Positions 45,386-56,787 of a DNA stretch of 64,000 bases are shown piece by piece. Origin of the DNA: Panagrolaimus kolymaensis (Eukaryota; Nematoda; Chromadorea; Rhabditida; Panagrolaimidae); NCBI GenBank assembly GCA_028622995.1, contig JAJQJQ010000005.1, forward strand, positions 2,542,001 to 2,606,000, in the 5' to 3' direction. Under the pieces are notes generated by a model that was not told the DNA's origin, made no database searches, and worked only from the letters and a program-made list of their open reading frames with translations. A program made the translations under genes and the position numbers. The stretch's first letter is position 1, and the number at the start of each line of letters is the position of its first letter.

Positions 45386-46358
45386 GGCTTGAGGTAACTG
45401 AATTTCCTAAAAATTTAAGCAACAATTAAAATGTAAAAATACTCAACATTATAAAAAAATTTTGGGTTAAATGTAAAAAACTTTAGATTAGCTAGCATGA
45501 ATACGAGAAAAAAATGTTACAAAAAAATGTAAGCACGAAAACATAAAATCTAAAATATCAAAAAAGTATGGATGAAGAAAAAGCGAGCGCTCTGATTAAA
45601 GATGGCTGTTTTTTGAAGCTTACAAAAATCAAAAGTGAAGATGATCATCGGAAGAAGTGAAAAAAATGGAGAAGAAAAAGAAAAACAACAGAGTTTTTAA
45701 ATGGCAAATATGACGAATATTGTAGTTCGGAAGAATTTACACATGTGTTGATTTGGATCTCTATTTTTGTTAGCAACTTTTTTGACTACTAAAGCAAAAC
45801 AAATGAAAACCCCATTACTTTTTATTTTGGTTTTTTGGAATTGAAACAAAGAAAATGACGCATTGTTTATTGCTTTTCGCGCATTTTGATTTTTAAACAG
45901 GCATGATGAGATTCTTCATATTTTAATTGCAAAATACAAAACACAATAATAACATTTTTGAATATACCGTTTCTCTCTTCTTTTTTTGAAGCCATATATC
46001 CACCATATATTTTTTTTTTCATTTTGCAGCTTTTGTTATCCGAATAAAAAAGGTACATGTTAATTTGCTCCAACAATTTTCTAATTTTTCTAATAATTTT
46101 TTAATCGCTTTTTTTCTTTGACTAAATCTTTTTTGTTTTGGGATTGTTGGAAATAAAACATGTAAAATATTGCACGGACATTTTGTGTTATGAAAATATC
46201 TATAAAGAAATGACTAAGAGCATTTATAAAAGTTAAAAAATACAAACAAAATTAAAAATGAAGGAAAAAAGTATGAGTTTCATAGAGTAAAGAGGTAAAA
46301 GAGTGCTTAGTTTAAAAAATTCGAAAAATATATTTAGCTTTAATCGTCGGTTCATTTC
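45386..46358. other. Intergenic region
   Basis: AT-rich spacer between the truncated kinase and the tail of the full kinase. One 69-residue frame (45867-46076) is low-complexity. No gene. Confidence 0.45.
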
Positions 46359-49106
46359 CTATCTTTGAATCTTTCGATTTCCATCCTGCAACTTTTGATT
46401 TTGGCCACGGCCATATTGCTTTTGACCAAATTGTTTTTGGCTCATTTTTCTTTTCGGTGAAGTTTCCCTTTGGTCGAGATTCCGTTCACTCACTTGTCTT
46501 TGATTAAAGTTGTTTTCAGCCAAAACGCCGCCGCCGACATGAGCAGAAAAGAATCCTTGTTGCCTTTTATTTATAATATCTTCATAAACATCTCCATTAT
46601 TTAACAAGGTTTCAAAACTTTGAAGAGAAATTATTAAACAAATATAATGTAATAAAGTAAATTACCTCAATCCGAAATTATTTAAGTCACCGATTTCTTC
46701 GAATAATTTTTCACTTCTTTGTTTGTCCATGCTTCCTTTAACTCTGATGAGTTTCTTTTTTAATCTCGTGTATTCCGCCTTAAAAGAAATCTGAATTAAA
46801 GTAAGTGGATATGTTAATTGCTTACACCGAGTTTACTATGCTCATGTCGAAACCATTTAAACTTCTGCTCAGCCTTTTCTTTCTCAGTTTTAGCTTGATT
46901 AAGCTGTTCATCGATTTTCTTTATTTTTTCCACATGTTGTTTGTGTCTACAAATAAATATAAAAATAAACTTGTTCTGGTCAAAAATATAACCAAATTTA
47001 ATTTAAAACCTACTTCAATGAGTTTTCACTTAATTTTTTTTCCGACTTCGATTTTTCTTTTTGAATACTTCTAGGTTTGGAATAATCTAATTTTTCTAAT
47101 TCAGTTTTAGCTTGAATGACTTGTGCTTTTAACTCATCTGCCTCCTCTTGATATTTATCATGACTGAAAATAAATATCTTGATTAATTAAATCTTATTAT
47201 CAATATATTAAAAACATACACGAAACAATTTTGTACCACTTTTTCTCCTAACTGCGTTACTACTAATTTGGCATCATCCAAATTTTTATAATTGCTCATT
47301 GCATTACGATGAACACAAAGAAATTCTTTTATAAGTTTCTCGACCTCTTCATCATTTAAATTTTCGCTAAAAAAACAATTTATTTTCAAAATATAACTTG
47401 AATAAAAGAGAATGGTACAAACCTTTTTTTATTTTTCCATTGGCAAAGTTCTTCTGATTGTGGTCCATCTACCAATGGATTTGAGCTATTTGGAAATTTT
47501 TCTTTTAAAATTTCAAAAATTTCAACAACTTCTTGAATATCTGGCCGATTAATAGGTTCATCTTCATAGCATTGTTTAATTAAATTTTTTAAATCTGTTG
47601 GAATCTCTTTAAATATTTCTGAGTCTTCTACTGCCGAACGAAATGAAATTCGATCACAAGTAGATGCCTTTCTATTAGGAGGTTCGCGACGATTTACCAT
47701 TTCCAAAAAACAAATTGCTAAAAAAATAATATTGATTATAAGGGTTGTTAATTTCCATGTAAAAATGTGATGCATATTTGGCTCCAAGAAAGAATTGGAT
47801 TTTTTAAAAAGATTTGATTGAACTCCAATCAATTTTATGGTTTTCTTCTTTATCATACTTGGTGGAAGTTACAAAGCGAGCAGCAACAGACAAAAAAAAG
47901 AAAGAAAAGTAGCATGGTTTCGCAGTCGATGATGTTTCATTTTAGAAAGATTTTATAGTAAATTTTTTAAGGCGTTAATTTTTTTACTTTTTCTGCATTA
48001 AAACAAGCATTGGGTACTAGACATCTTGAAAAAAGACAAAATTAATAAATCATGGCTTTTCATCACCGCTTGCTTTTAGTCAACTCTTGGGGATTGCTCG
48101 CTCAAAAAAGATTCATAAAAGTAACAATAGTTCATCTTAATTTGTGATTCACATTTTTATGTTCAAGCTAACTTACCAAAACTATAAATGTCAGCTTTAT
48201 TACCATATTTTTTACCATTATGTACTTCGGGAGAAATATATCCTTCTGTTCCGCATCCATTGGTCATTGTATTTTTTAATTCGCTTGAAATTCCAAAATC
48301 GCATAATTTTAAGAAAAGAAATTTTTTACTGAGTAACATGCTAAAAATTTGTATTTATGTATTTTTAGTTTCCCCAAATTTGAAGCTATGACTAATTTCT
48401 AAAGACCGTAACCATTAAAAGAAAAGAATTTTTTCTTTATAATGTGATTCTTAAATTATAAGAGTTTATCCAAAAAAAATCTTATAATAAAGCTTTCTTT
48501 GATGGACTCTGACAGTTTTATAGTGGCTAATTATAAGTAAGATTTTATATATTAATTCAAAATTTTATCAAAGTCTTTTAATTCTTTAGAACCCCTACTT
48601 TTCTGGTTTAAGATCACGGTGCATAAAGTTAAGGGCATGAACATGTTTTAAAGCTGAAGCACACTGATATATCCATCCAAATACATTATCAATAGAATAT
48701 ATTTTGTTTTTATGGTTGTAAATCACTAAAATAAATTATAAGCACCATAAATAAATGAAAATAAAATAAACATACAATCATGAAGAGATCCACCAGGCAT
48801 AAGCTCTAATAGTAAGCCTCTTTTTCTTTCACACTCATAAAATCCGTAAAACTTGATAATGTTCGGGTGATTAAAATTTTGCATAATTTCGGCTTCCTTT
48901 TGAGCAGCTTGTTCACGCTTTTTAGTATCACTCGTATTTTCACCTCTAGCAGTTTTAAACTGCGAAATTTTCTTAAAAGCAGCTTTAGCTTTATTAAATT
49001 CTTTTCTGAATTGAACTTCCGTTACTTTCCCATATCCTCCTCTACCAAGGAATTTCTTTGGAAATGGAAATTCAATATCCTTCTCATAAAATATTTTGTA
49101 TTGCAT
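46359..49106 (-). CDS. TAK1/MAP3K-like kinase with coiled-coil tail
   Basis: Nine exons (49106-48776, 48725-48599, 48340-48177, 47717-47423, 47366-47220, 47163-47014, 46946-46826, 46778-46666, 46617-46359) encode 568 residues. The kinase domain has GRGGYGKV, AAFKK, MHRDLKPEN split by an intron, CDFGISS and SPEVHNGKKYGNKADIYSFG; all catalytic residues are present. From about residue 325 the tail is a long coiled coil (ELKAQVIQAKTELEKL, QLNQAKTEKEKAEQKF), then a Gln/Asn/Arg-rich end. A kinase plus C-terminal coiled coil is the layout of TAK1 (MAP3K7; mom-4 in C. elegans), which binds TAB proteins and signals to NLK/JNK/p38. Introns 2 and 3 are larger than usual (about 260 and 460 bp). Confidence 0.83.
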
Positions 49107-49939
49107 TGTAAGTATATTTACAAGTTGAAAGTCTAATATGGCAGTCTTGAGAAAAAATTCTAAATTTATAAAAAGTTAACTTGTTTAAAATTCGCGATTT
49201 GGAAAAAAAACTATATAGAAGAACATGAAATTTTTACAAAAACAAAAATATCAGAAAGATAAATTTATGGAGTGTGTTGAAACTTTTGTACTATTATATA
49301 GAATTACTCAGCTAAAAATATCTCAAGAATGAAGAAATAAATGAAATAATTGAATCTCAAAATTTTGTTTTTGTTTATCGTGGAACGTTTTTGACTTTTG
49401 GCGACATTTTCACACTTAAAGTATTGGAGTAATATCATGCAAAAAAAGTCAAGCAGATATAATTGTTTATCAAGCTATCATTTGTTTTTCGCTATTAGCA
49501 TATTTGTAATTTGACCTTGCAACGGCCTCATCAAAAAAGAAAAAGATTTTTTTCAAACCTTATTCCGGTGAGCTGTTTACTTTTATTGATTTTGCTATTA
49601 TTGATTTTCACAAAAGACTTTTCCATATTTTTTCTCTCAAAATTGATTTAATTTCTTTTAAAAAAAACATAAGAAATGATATGGCTCTAAATGGTACTCT
49701 AACGTATGTATTTTTTATGAATACTTTCTGTCTTCATGCATTCCTTGAAGATTAATTTAATTAAAAAATGTTTATTTTTAAAGAAATTTATAACACTTAT
49801 AAGAAAAATGAAGTTAAAAAAATTTAAATCAGCAAAAAAAATTAAGGAAATAAAGGCAAAGATTATTTATGTTAGACGAAAGAAAATAAAAAACGAAATC
49901 AGGACTCAATAAGTACGAAAGAAAAACTTCTTATTTAAT
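49107..49939. other. Intergenic region between kinase paralogs
   Basis: AT-rich spacer. I see no coiled-coil exons here, so the paralog at 49.9-51.0 kb really ends at its stop. No repeat or RNA gene. Confidence 0.5.
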
Positions 49940-51022
49940 TTAGTGATCAATTAATGGAATTGAATGATTTGGAAATTCTTGCATTAAACTTTCCAAGATT
50001 TCGACAACTTCTTGAATGTTTGGTCGTTCACTAGAATCTTTGTGCCAGCAACGTTCAATAATATTTTTTAAATCTGTTGGAAACTCATTATCCATTTCTG
50101 GACGCTTATCATACTCTGCTGCATGATATGGAATTACTATGCAATTAGTTGATATATCCCAATCAAGAGGATATTCTCGTGTCAATAATTCCCATAAACT
50201 TATGCCTAAAATAAATGGATAAAAGTTTTTTGATTTTTAAAACTGCAATCATCGTAACTTACCAAAGCTATAAATATCACATTTGGAATTATACGTTGTG
50301 CCTTTAAAGACTTCTGGAGCCATATATGCTGCAGATCCCTGATTATTTGTCATTTTAATTTTTAATTTTGATGCTGTGCCAAAATCACACACTTTCAATC
50401 TCATAAAATCGGCAGTAAGTAACATGCTGAAAATTCTTTATTATTTTTTTTTTAGATTTTTTGATATTGCGATTACTTACTTTGCAGGTTTAAGATCACG
50501 ATGCATGAGTTTAAGTCCATGTAAATATTTTAAAGCTGATGCACATTGTAAAGCCCAATTGATTGCATGATCAATATAATATTCAATGTGGGTATGTTTG
50601 TGGATCACTAAAATGATTTTTTAACAAAAACAGCAAAATAAAATAAATGAATAAAACTAACATTTATGAAGGGATCCACCATGCATAAGCTCTAATAACA
50701 ACCCCATATATTTTTTTGATTCATAAGCTCCATAAAATTTAATAATATTTGGATGATTGAGATCTTGCATTAATTCGGCTTCTTTATGAACAGCTTGTGC
50801 AAGTTTATCCATAATTTGAGCTTCAGTATATATTTCACCTCTAGTTATTACTGCATTCGGTAATAATATTTTTAAAGCAGCTTTGTGATTTTTGTATTCA
50901 ACTTCCTTAACTTTGCTAAATGTTCCTCGACCAAGGCGCTTTTTAGGAAATGAAAATTTTATATCCTCTTCATAAATTTTTTTATAGGATCTTGGAGGCA
51001 TATTTTCAGATGGAGTATCCAT
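49940..51022 (-). CDS. TAK1-like protein kinase, kinase domain only
   Basis: Four exons (51022-50662, 50607-50481, 50426-50263, 50205-49940) give 305 residues. Motifs: GRGTFSKV, AALK, MHRDLKPAN (the N is formed across the intron), VCDFGTAS, KMTNNQGSAAYMAPEVFKG, KCDIYSFGISLWELLTREYP and ERCWHKDSSERPNIQEVVEI. MTNNxGSAAxMAPEVFxG is very close to human TAK1, so the family call is firm. Exon positions equal those of the neighbouring kinase, proving local duplication. A start at 51094 is possible, but the one at 51022 follows a CTTTTTAG acceptor by 25 bases, fitting trans-splicing. It lacks the coiled-coil tail that binds TAB2/3. Confidence 0.87.
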
Positions 51023-52567
51023 TATGGTAATCACAAAGGAAAACGCGCTAAAAAGATACATAAAATAAAGTTTATCCGGATTTTCATGTTTCATGGTAAA
51101 TAATAAATGCAGTCACGTTAATAATTTTTTTCATAAAAACATTTATGTAAGATCTTTAATAAATGAGGAGCAAAAGTTTAAAAATGATTAAAGTGATAAC
51201 CATTTTTATATTTAAAAAAAATGCTAAACTCGAAGATAAAGATAAAAATTGAGTTAAAGCTCTCTGTGATGAGTCCTAAAACCCCATGAGTTTCTATAAA
51301 CAAATGAAGGCTAAAAGAAGGGAGAAAAAAAATATTAAAAATTATTTTCACTTATTTTTTAATTATAAAAAAACTATAAACGACAGATACTTTAATTTAT
51401 AATGAACTTTATCTACCAAAGGGTGCTAGAAGGAAAAATTGAAGCAGAGAAAAAATAAGGAATTAAAATTCAATTTTTTTTTTCACAAGCTTGGTTGGAG
51501 ATGGCAACTTGAAACTTTTGGGGAAAGCCAGAAACTCAAACTAGAAATTTTTTAGCTCAACAATACACTCATCTCATCGACTGCAGATCAAATTCACCTT
51601 TTTTCAGAAACTTTCTAGACGTTTATATAACCTGATATCACAGCATATTCAACTATGATGTTATTTTTATAGTTAACAAAAAGATGGTCTCTTTTGTTAA
51701 AAACACATATGTTGAAGTTTAAATTTTTTTTGATATTTTTCTTTTTCATTTTTGCCCTATTTGGTAACCACAAAATGGATAAGTAGAGCCGTAAGCATAT
51801 TTTCTAAAAACAAAAAATGTCAAAAAAGGCTTTATTTTTGTGCGCGATGATCATAAATCAACAAAGAATCCGTGCTTTTTTTTCATCCGTTTTTGTTTCC
51901 TTTGTTTCGCTCGTGTCCAAGGATTTTTATACAACTCTAGCATCAAAAGTCATTGAAAAGAAAAAAGCAAAAAAAGTTGCATGGAATTTTTTTTGGAAGA
52001 TGACATTTAGAGTTTTAAACCTTTTTTTCAACCAAAATTTGCCACATGTTTTCCTTTATTGTTAGACTTTTTTTTACCGTTTGAAAGGTTATATAACGCT
52101 TCTTATTTGAAAAAAAAAAAATATTTGTACATTGTTTAACCCTTTTTATTTTGCGAATCCAAAATAAGCATAACAGAAAGAGGTAATAAGAACTTCATGA
52201 AAACAAGAGACATTTAAATTTAAATTCGTTCCATAAAAGTACGTAAGAAAAAAAAGTAACAAATCAATGAAAAAGTTCAACAAACAAATAACCAAAAAAT
52301 AAATAAGAAATTTTCATGCAAAACTAAATGCGCAAAAAAAGCGATTAAAAAGTATGTGTTTTTCTTACTCAATACAAAACAGAAAATATCTAAATAAAGA
52401 TGGTGAGTAACTGGAACATTATAAACAGCCTTTTTTTGATTAACCAAAGCATCAAATTTTTTTAGTCATTTTACACGTTCGATTACTAAAAGAATACGAA
52501 GCACACTATGTTTCTTTTTTAGACTTTTTTTTGCGAATATCAACGAAGTTAATTTGGCAATTAAAAA
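51023..52567. other. Intergenic region
   Basis: 1.5 kb of AT-rich DNA upstream of the kinase cluster. A frame at 51817-52065 (MSKKALFLCAMIINQQ) is Phe/Lys-rich with no support. No repeat recognised. Confidence 0.45.
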
Positions 52568-52805
52568 ATGGCTCTGAATGTAAAAGTGTTGTTCCAAAAA
52601 ATTTATATTTATTCGAAATTACTTGCTGGTTATGCGATTGGAATTAAACAAGGAGGTACTACTCCAAAAGATTCAACCTTGCCTGAAGTTTCGGAAAATA
52701 CAGAAACAATTAATAAAATAATAAAATTTTTGGGTTTATTTTGGATTTTTATAAATATTTTGGTTGCAATTGTTTTGCTTGTTTTACCCGATGGCGAAAT
52801 AACAT
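52568..52805 (+). pseudogene. Small membrane-protein frame interrupted by a retroelement
   Basis: The ATG frame reads MALNVKVLFQKIYIYSKLLA, then a polar stretch, then FLGLFWIFINILVAIVLLVL, one strong transmembrane helix, followed by PDGEITLFG. From about 52806 the same frame becomes retroelement sequence (CRILAKSTNIPQKPF), so the natural C-terminus is missing. I infer a host gene disrupted by a 5'-truncated insertion. It could instead be an element-encoded frame. Confidence 0.4.
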
Positions 52806-54055
52806 TGTTTGGTTGTCGAATTTTAGCTAAAAGTACTAACATTCCTCAAAAACCATTTCCAAAACTACTGCAACATTCAACAAAATAGGTCAAATATTAA
52901 AACATTTTGGTCAATAAATAATAGCCTCAGTGTAATTAACAACCTTCCAACCAAAAGCAAAAACTTAAAAATATTTACAGCAGACTTCAGCAATCTTTTT
53001 ACAAATCTTCCACATACTGTTATCAAAAATTACATGGCCAAACTATTAGAAAAATGCTTTAATAACAGTGGAAAAAACATATATTTGTGTTGGATATGAA
53101 AAATGCTATTACACAAATTCACCAAATAATGGCAAAAATTTGAGGAAAGAAGACATAATTTACCTTATTGACTTTATCCTTTCTAATTCATTTGCAAAAT
53201 ATGGTAAAAATCTTTTCAAACAAATAAATGGGATTCCACAAGGAAATAATGCTTCACCGTTATTGGCCGATTTAACACTTACAATGATGGAATACGAGTT
53301 TTGCAATAAAAAAGAAAACATAAACAAACTAAATGGATTAATTAAAGCCTGCAGATACATGGACGATATCCTTATCCTTCATAACTCCAACTTTAATTTT
53401 TTACAAATTGCAAAAGAAATTTACCACAATAGCCTTGAATTGGAACAAACCAACACAAACTCAGAAAAAGCATGTTTCCTTGACCTTGAAATTGAGTGCT
53501 TTAATAGTGGAATCCATACAAAACTTTATAACAAAACTAACGATTACGATTTCGACGTAATAAGATACTCTCATTTTTCGTCAAACATCCCAAAAATTTA
53601 TAAAACAAATATTATATCTGGAGAAACCCTCAGAACTGCAAGAATATCTTCACATAAAAACTATTTTGATGAAGGTTTTAACAACATTGAGAAACATTTA
53701 TTAAATGGTGGATTCGCACCAAATATCATTCAAAAATTTAAAATCAAGACCTTGAAAAATCACCAATTTCAAAAATTACTCTAACCAAAAATGTATTTCT
53801 AGAAATAAAAATTCTCCAATAAAAACTTTTCTTTCAACGAAAAACAATTTCAAAAACAAAATACAAAAAAGATTTTCTTCTTCAACTTTTTTCAAACTTT
53901 TTTCTTCAACTTTTTTCTTTCAAAACTTTTTTCAAACTTTTTTCTTCTTCAACTAAATAATAAACATTAACCAAAGTCCGGACTCCGCTGATGAGACCCG
54001 CCGGCATAAATACCAAAAAAACGCGTTACGGGGATGATGGGTCGAAAACGCATGT
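52806..54055 (+). mobile_element. Decayed Penelope-like reverse transcriptase
   Basis: Successive frames give RILAKSTNIPQKPFPKLL, FWSINNSLSVINNLP, TADFSNLFTNLPHTVIKNYM (RT motif A region), GIPQGNNASPLLADLTLTMM (motif B), ACRYMDDILI (motif C), CFLDLEIECFNSGIHTKLYN and GETLRTARISSHK. The FLDLEI, KxND, SHF and LR series after YMDD is characteristic of Penelope-like elements. Two frame changes (near 52873 and 53090) and no GIY-YIG endonuclease domain show decay and truncation. The 3' region (53785-53960) is a run of CTTTTTTCTTCAA-type repeats and ends at the hammerhead-like core. Edges are approximate. Confidence 0.75.
53973..54050 (+). ncRNA. Candidate hammerhead ribozyme core
   Basis: In order: GTC (53976-53978, canonical cleavage triplet); CGG-ACT-CCG, a 3-bp helix I with triloop (53979-53987); CTGATGA (53988-53994); GACCC (53995-53999) pairing with GGGTC (54039-54043) as helix II with a 39-nt loop; and GAAA (54044-54047). 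All invariant core nucleotides are present in the order of a type III hammerhead. Helix III is the weak point: beyond U16.1-A15.1 I see no pairing between CCAAAG and ACGCAT. Penelope-like elements are known to carry hammerheads with very short helix III, and this one lies right behind such an element. Confidence 0.55.
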
Positions 54056-55085
54056 AAGTTTATTTTTATTTTCTAAAATCTTCAAAATCTTTTAAATTCA
54101 ATGGTTTTCTTTATTGATACTAAAAAAGATTAAAGGTTAGAAGCTTCATGTAAGAAAGATGAAAAAGCTAAAACGAACCTGTCTCCATGCAAGATATTGT
54201 TCAAACAAAAATATCAACCAATTTATGGCAAACAATGACCAAAAAATGGTCGACGGATCCATTGAGAAAGATCTGAAAGTTGTTTGTATGTTAAAAAAAT
54301 GGATCAAAGTTTTCAAAGAAATAAATTAAGCGAGCGGAGTTTAAAAAAAATAGCGGTAAACAATAATAAAAGGAGTAATAAAAAGCGGGTGAAGGAAGGA
54401 AATAAAGAGGAACGTCAATGAATGATGATGACTGTTTGCGGTGGTAGCAGCATTCAGCATGAGTTACAGTCGTTGTGGGAACACTAACAATGGAATTAAA
54501 AAATAAGCATATCGTTTACTTTATGGGCTTTTAGGTTTTGCTTTGATAAAAGCGTTGTAAACTTTGTATTTTATTTTTGTTAAAGAGAATTTCGTGAATA
54601 AATTTATTCAATAATAAATAAAGGAAGATGTACATGGCAAATAACAAATATTTAGCTTATGTTGTTACCGCCTGAAGCAACAAATATTTGAAGTTAAAAT
54701 TAGACCATTTACCAAAAAAAAAGAGTAGGCTGATTGAGAAACTTAAAGTTGATAAGTATATGCTGATTGAGCACCATCACAAAATTCTGAAGGCGCTCCT
54801 ACTGTGCTAATTATTATTGTTCCATTTGGTTTTAAACTTTCTTTTTTACCCTTTTTACTATTCATTCCTTGTTTATTTCAAAAATGCTCTCAATACAATT
54901 TTAATCAAGATTATTTTTTTTGTTTTACTAAGAAGCAAAACATTCCAAAAATTATTTAGTACAGCTCTTAGTTGCTGTTTTGATTAAATTAATCGAAACA
55001 GCTTAAGCTCCTTCGCCACGTCAAGGCGGCTGTACTTTGAAGAAGAAAAGGGTTTTTACCCCCACCAGTTAACAGGTGTTTCCGA
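54056..55085. other. Intergenic region
   Basis: AT-rich DNA between the retroelement and the tandem array. A less AT-rich stretch near 54360-54500 has no open frame. No gene or RNA recognised. Confidence 0.4.
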
Positions 55086-55690
55086 GAAATCTCCGAAGAG
55101 ATATAAGTGAAGAAGGCCGACGCAAAGCGAAGGATATCTCCTAAGAGATATAAGTGAAGAAGGCCGACGCAAAGCGAAGGATATCTCCGAAGAGATATAA
55201 GTGAAGAAGGCCGACGCAAAGCGAAGGATATCTCCTAAGAGATATAAGTGAAGAAGGCCGACGCAAAGCGAAGGATATCTCCGAAGAGATATAAGTGAAG
55301 AAGGCCGACGCAAAAGCGAAGGATATCTCCGAAGAGATATAAGTGAAGAAGGCCGACGCAAAGCGAAGGATATCTCCGAAGAGATATAAGTGAAGAAGGC
55401 CGACGCAAAAGCGAAGGATATCTCCGAAGAGATATAAGTGAAGAAGGCCGACGCAAAAGCGAAGGATATCTCCGAAGAGATATAAGTGAAGAAGGTCGAC
55501 GCAAAAGCGAAGGATATCTCCGAAGAGATATAAGTGAAGAAGGCCGACGCAAAAGCGAAGGATATCTCCGAAAAGATATAAGTGAAGAAGGCCGACGCAA
55601 AAGCGAAGGATATCTCCGAAGAGATATAAGTGAAGAAGGCCGACGCAAAAGCGAAGGATATCTCCGAAGAGATATAAGTGAAGAAGGCTG
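55086..55690. repeat. 47/48-bp tandem array, about 13 units
   Basis: Each unit is built from GAAGGATATCTCCGAAGAG, ATATAAGTGAAGAAGG and CCGACGCAAAGC. Units with GCAAAGC are 47 bp and lie mostly on the left; units with GCAAAAGC are 48 bp and lie mostly on the right. Each holds an inverted repeat, ATATCTC-CGAA-GAGATAT (7-bp stem); some left units have CTAA in the loop. The 48-bp units keep one minus-strand frame open by multiple-of-three length, but the 47-bp units shift it, so I do not read it as protein coding. Confidence 0.92.
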
Positions 55691-56415
55691 ACACAAAATG
55701 AACCGAAGATTAACAAAAAAATTTATCCGGTTGCTTGGGCTTAAGTGAAAACCAAAAAAAGAACGCTTAAAGATTCGCTTTTTGCTGCCAGAGAGAGAAA
55801 GAAAAACCTTTACGCGCACCTTTTTGGCTTGAATTACAAAAAAAAATATAAATATTCTAACATAAATTTAGCTTTGACAAAAAACAAAGGCAAACTTTAA
55901 TTTGGCTGAAATAGCTAGGTAGCTTATAAAGTGGAAAAAGAAGGTGGTAATAATTTATTTTTACTTTATTATCAATTTTTATTACTCAACTAGAGGTTAA
56001 GCGGGCCTTCGGCCCGCCAGCAAATGTTTCTTTTTCGAAATATTTTTATTAATTAAAGTTTACAACGCGCAGTTCTTAGTAAAATAAGATACTAATACAT
56101 GCTACTATATCATGGACATTTCTGTGCATTTTACTCTACAAAAGTCCTTAAAACTCGTCCTAAAATATCCCAAACCATTTCAATAGCATTCTCATCAATT
56201 TTATTTTATTAAATTAGATCCTTCCCGAGATAATAACTCCATGGATCATTTTCCTGATATTAGCTCCTTAATGCTTCCTTAAAATAAAACCCCGACTTAT
56301 CATTATTTCATTTCTATGAAATGAGAATGCAAAACCATTTTTTGCTTTTTCATTCTTTTTTTCCTTTCTTTTTGCTTGATAGAAAATTTGCATAGAAGCG
56401 ACGCACAAACAGACA
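55691..56415. other. Intergenic region with a GC-rich hairpin
   Basis: AT-rich spacer apart from GCGGGCCTTCGGCCCGC at 56001-56017, a perfect 7-bp stem with a TTC/GAA triloop. It is not followed by a T-run. No gene seen. Confidence 0.5.
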
Positions 56416-56787
56416 ATGAAAATTGTTAAGAAGGATTTTGAAATAATTACTTTTTATTTATTCATTATTTTAGCAGAACATTTTTTGTTGATAGCTGAAA
56501 ATTCAGCAAATGAAAATGCTCGACCTTATTTGAGTTCCTTCACTCTAATATTTTTTCCAACATATTTTTGTTTTACCTTATCTGCCTTTGCAGTTTATTA
56601 CATACAAAATACATTTCAAACTTTACCTAAAAATGTTGAAACTGCGTTTGGTTTAAATTTGCTTGTATTATTTCAATCTTCATATCCAACAACCATGCTT
56701 TTTACCATGACGGCTTGCTTCACTTTGTCTTGCATCTATTATGGAAACATTATTTCAAAATGGTTATTATCGCTTTCGAAGGATTGA
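56416..56787 (+). CDS. Unknown multi-pass membrane protein, 123 residues
   Basis: A single open exon from ATG to TGA. Hydrophobic helices appear at about residues 10-28, 40-65, 78-98 and 99-118 (for example FYLFIILAEHFLLIA and LTLIFFPTYFCFTLSAFAVYY). There is a short basic start (MKIVKKD) and a polar end (LLSLSKD). Composition is balanced and the C-terminus is natural. I recognise no family. It could be a fragment of a serpentine receptor, but I do not see a defining motif. Confidence 0.5.
   Translation: MKIVKKDFEIITFYLFIILAEHFLLIAENSANENARPYLSSFTLIFFPTYFCFTLSAFAVYYIQNTFQTLPKNVETAFGLNLLVLFQSSYPTTMLFTMTACFTLSCIYYGNIISKWLLSLSKD

Noticed and set aside
55056..55819. Three long minus-strand frames of about 190-210 residues with 16-residue repeats
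   Set aside because: They are translations of the 47/48-bp tandem array; the 47-bp units break the frame and the repeat reads similarly in all three frames.
56001..56017. GC-rich hairpin considered as a rho-independent terminator
   Set aside because: No following T-run, and the setting is eukaryotic.
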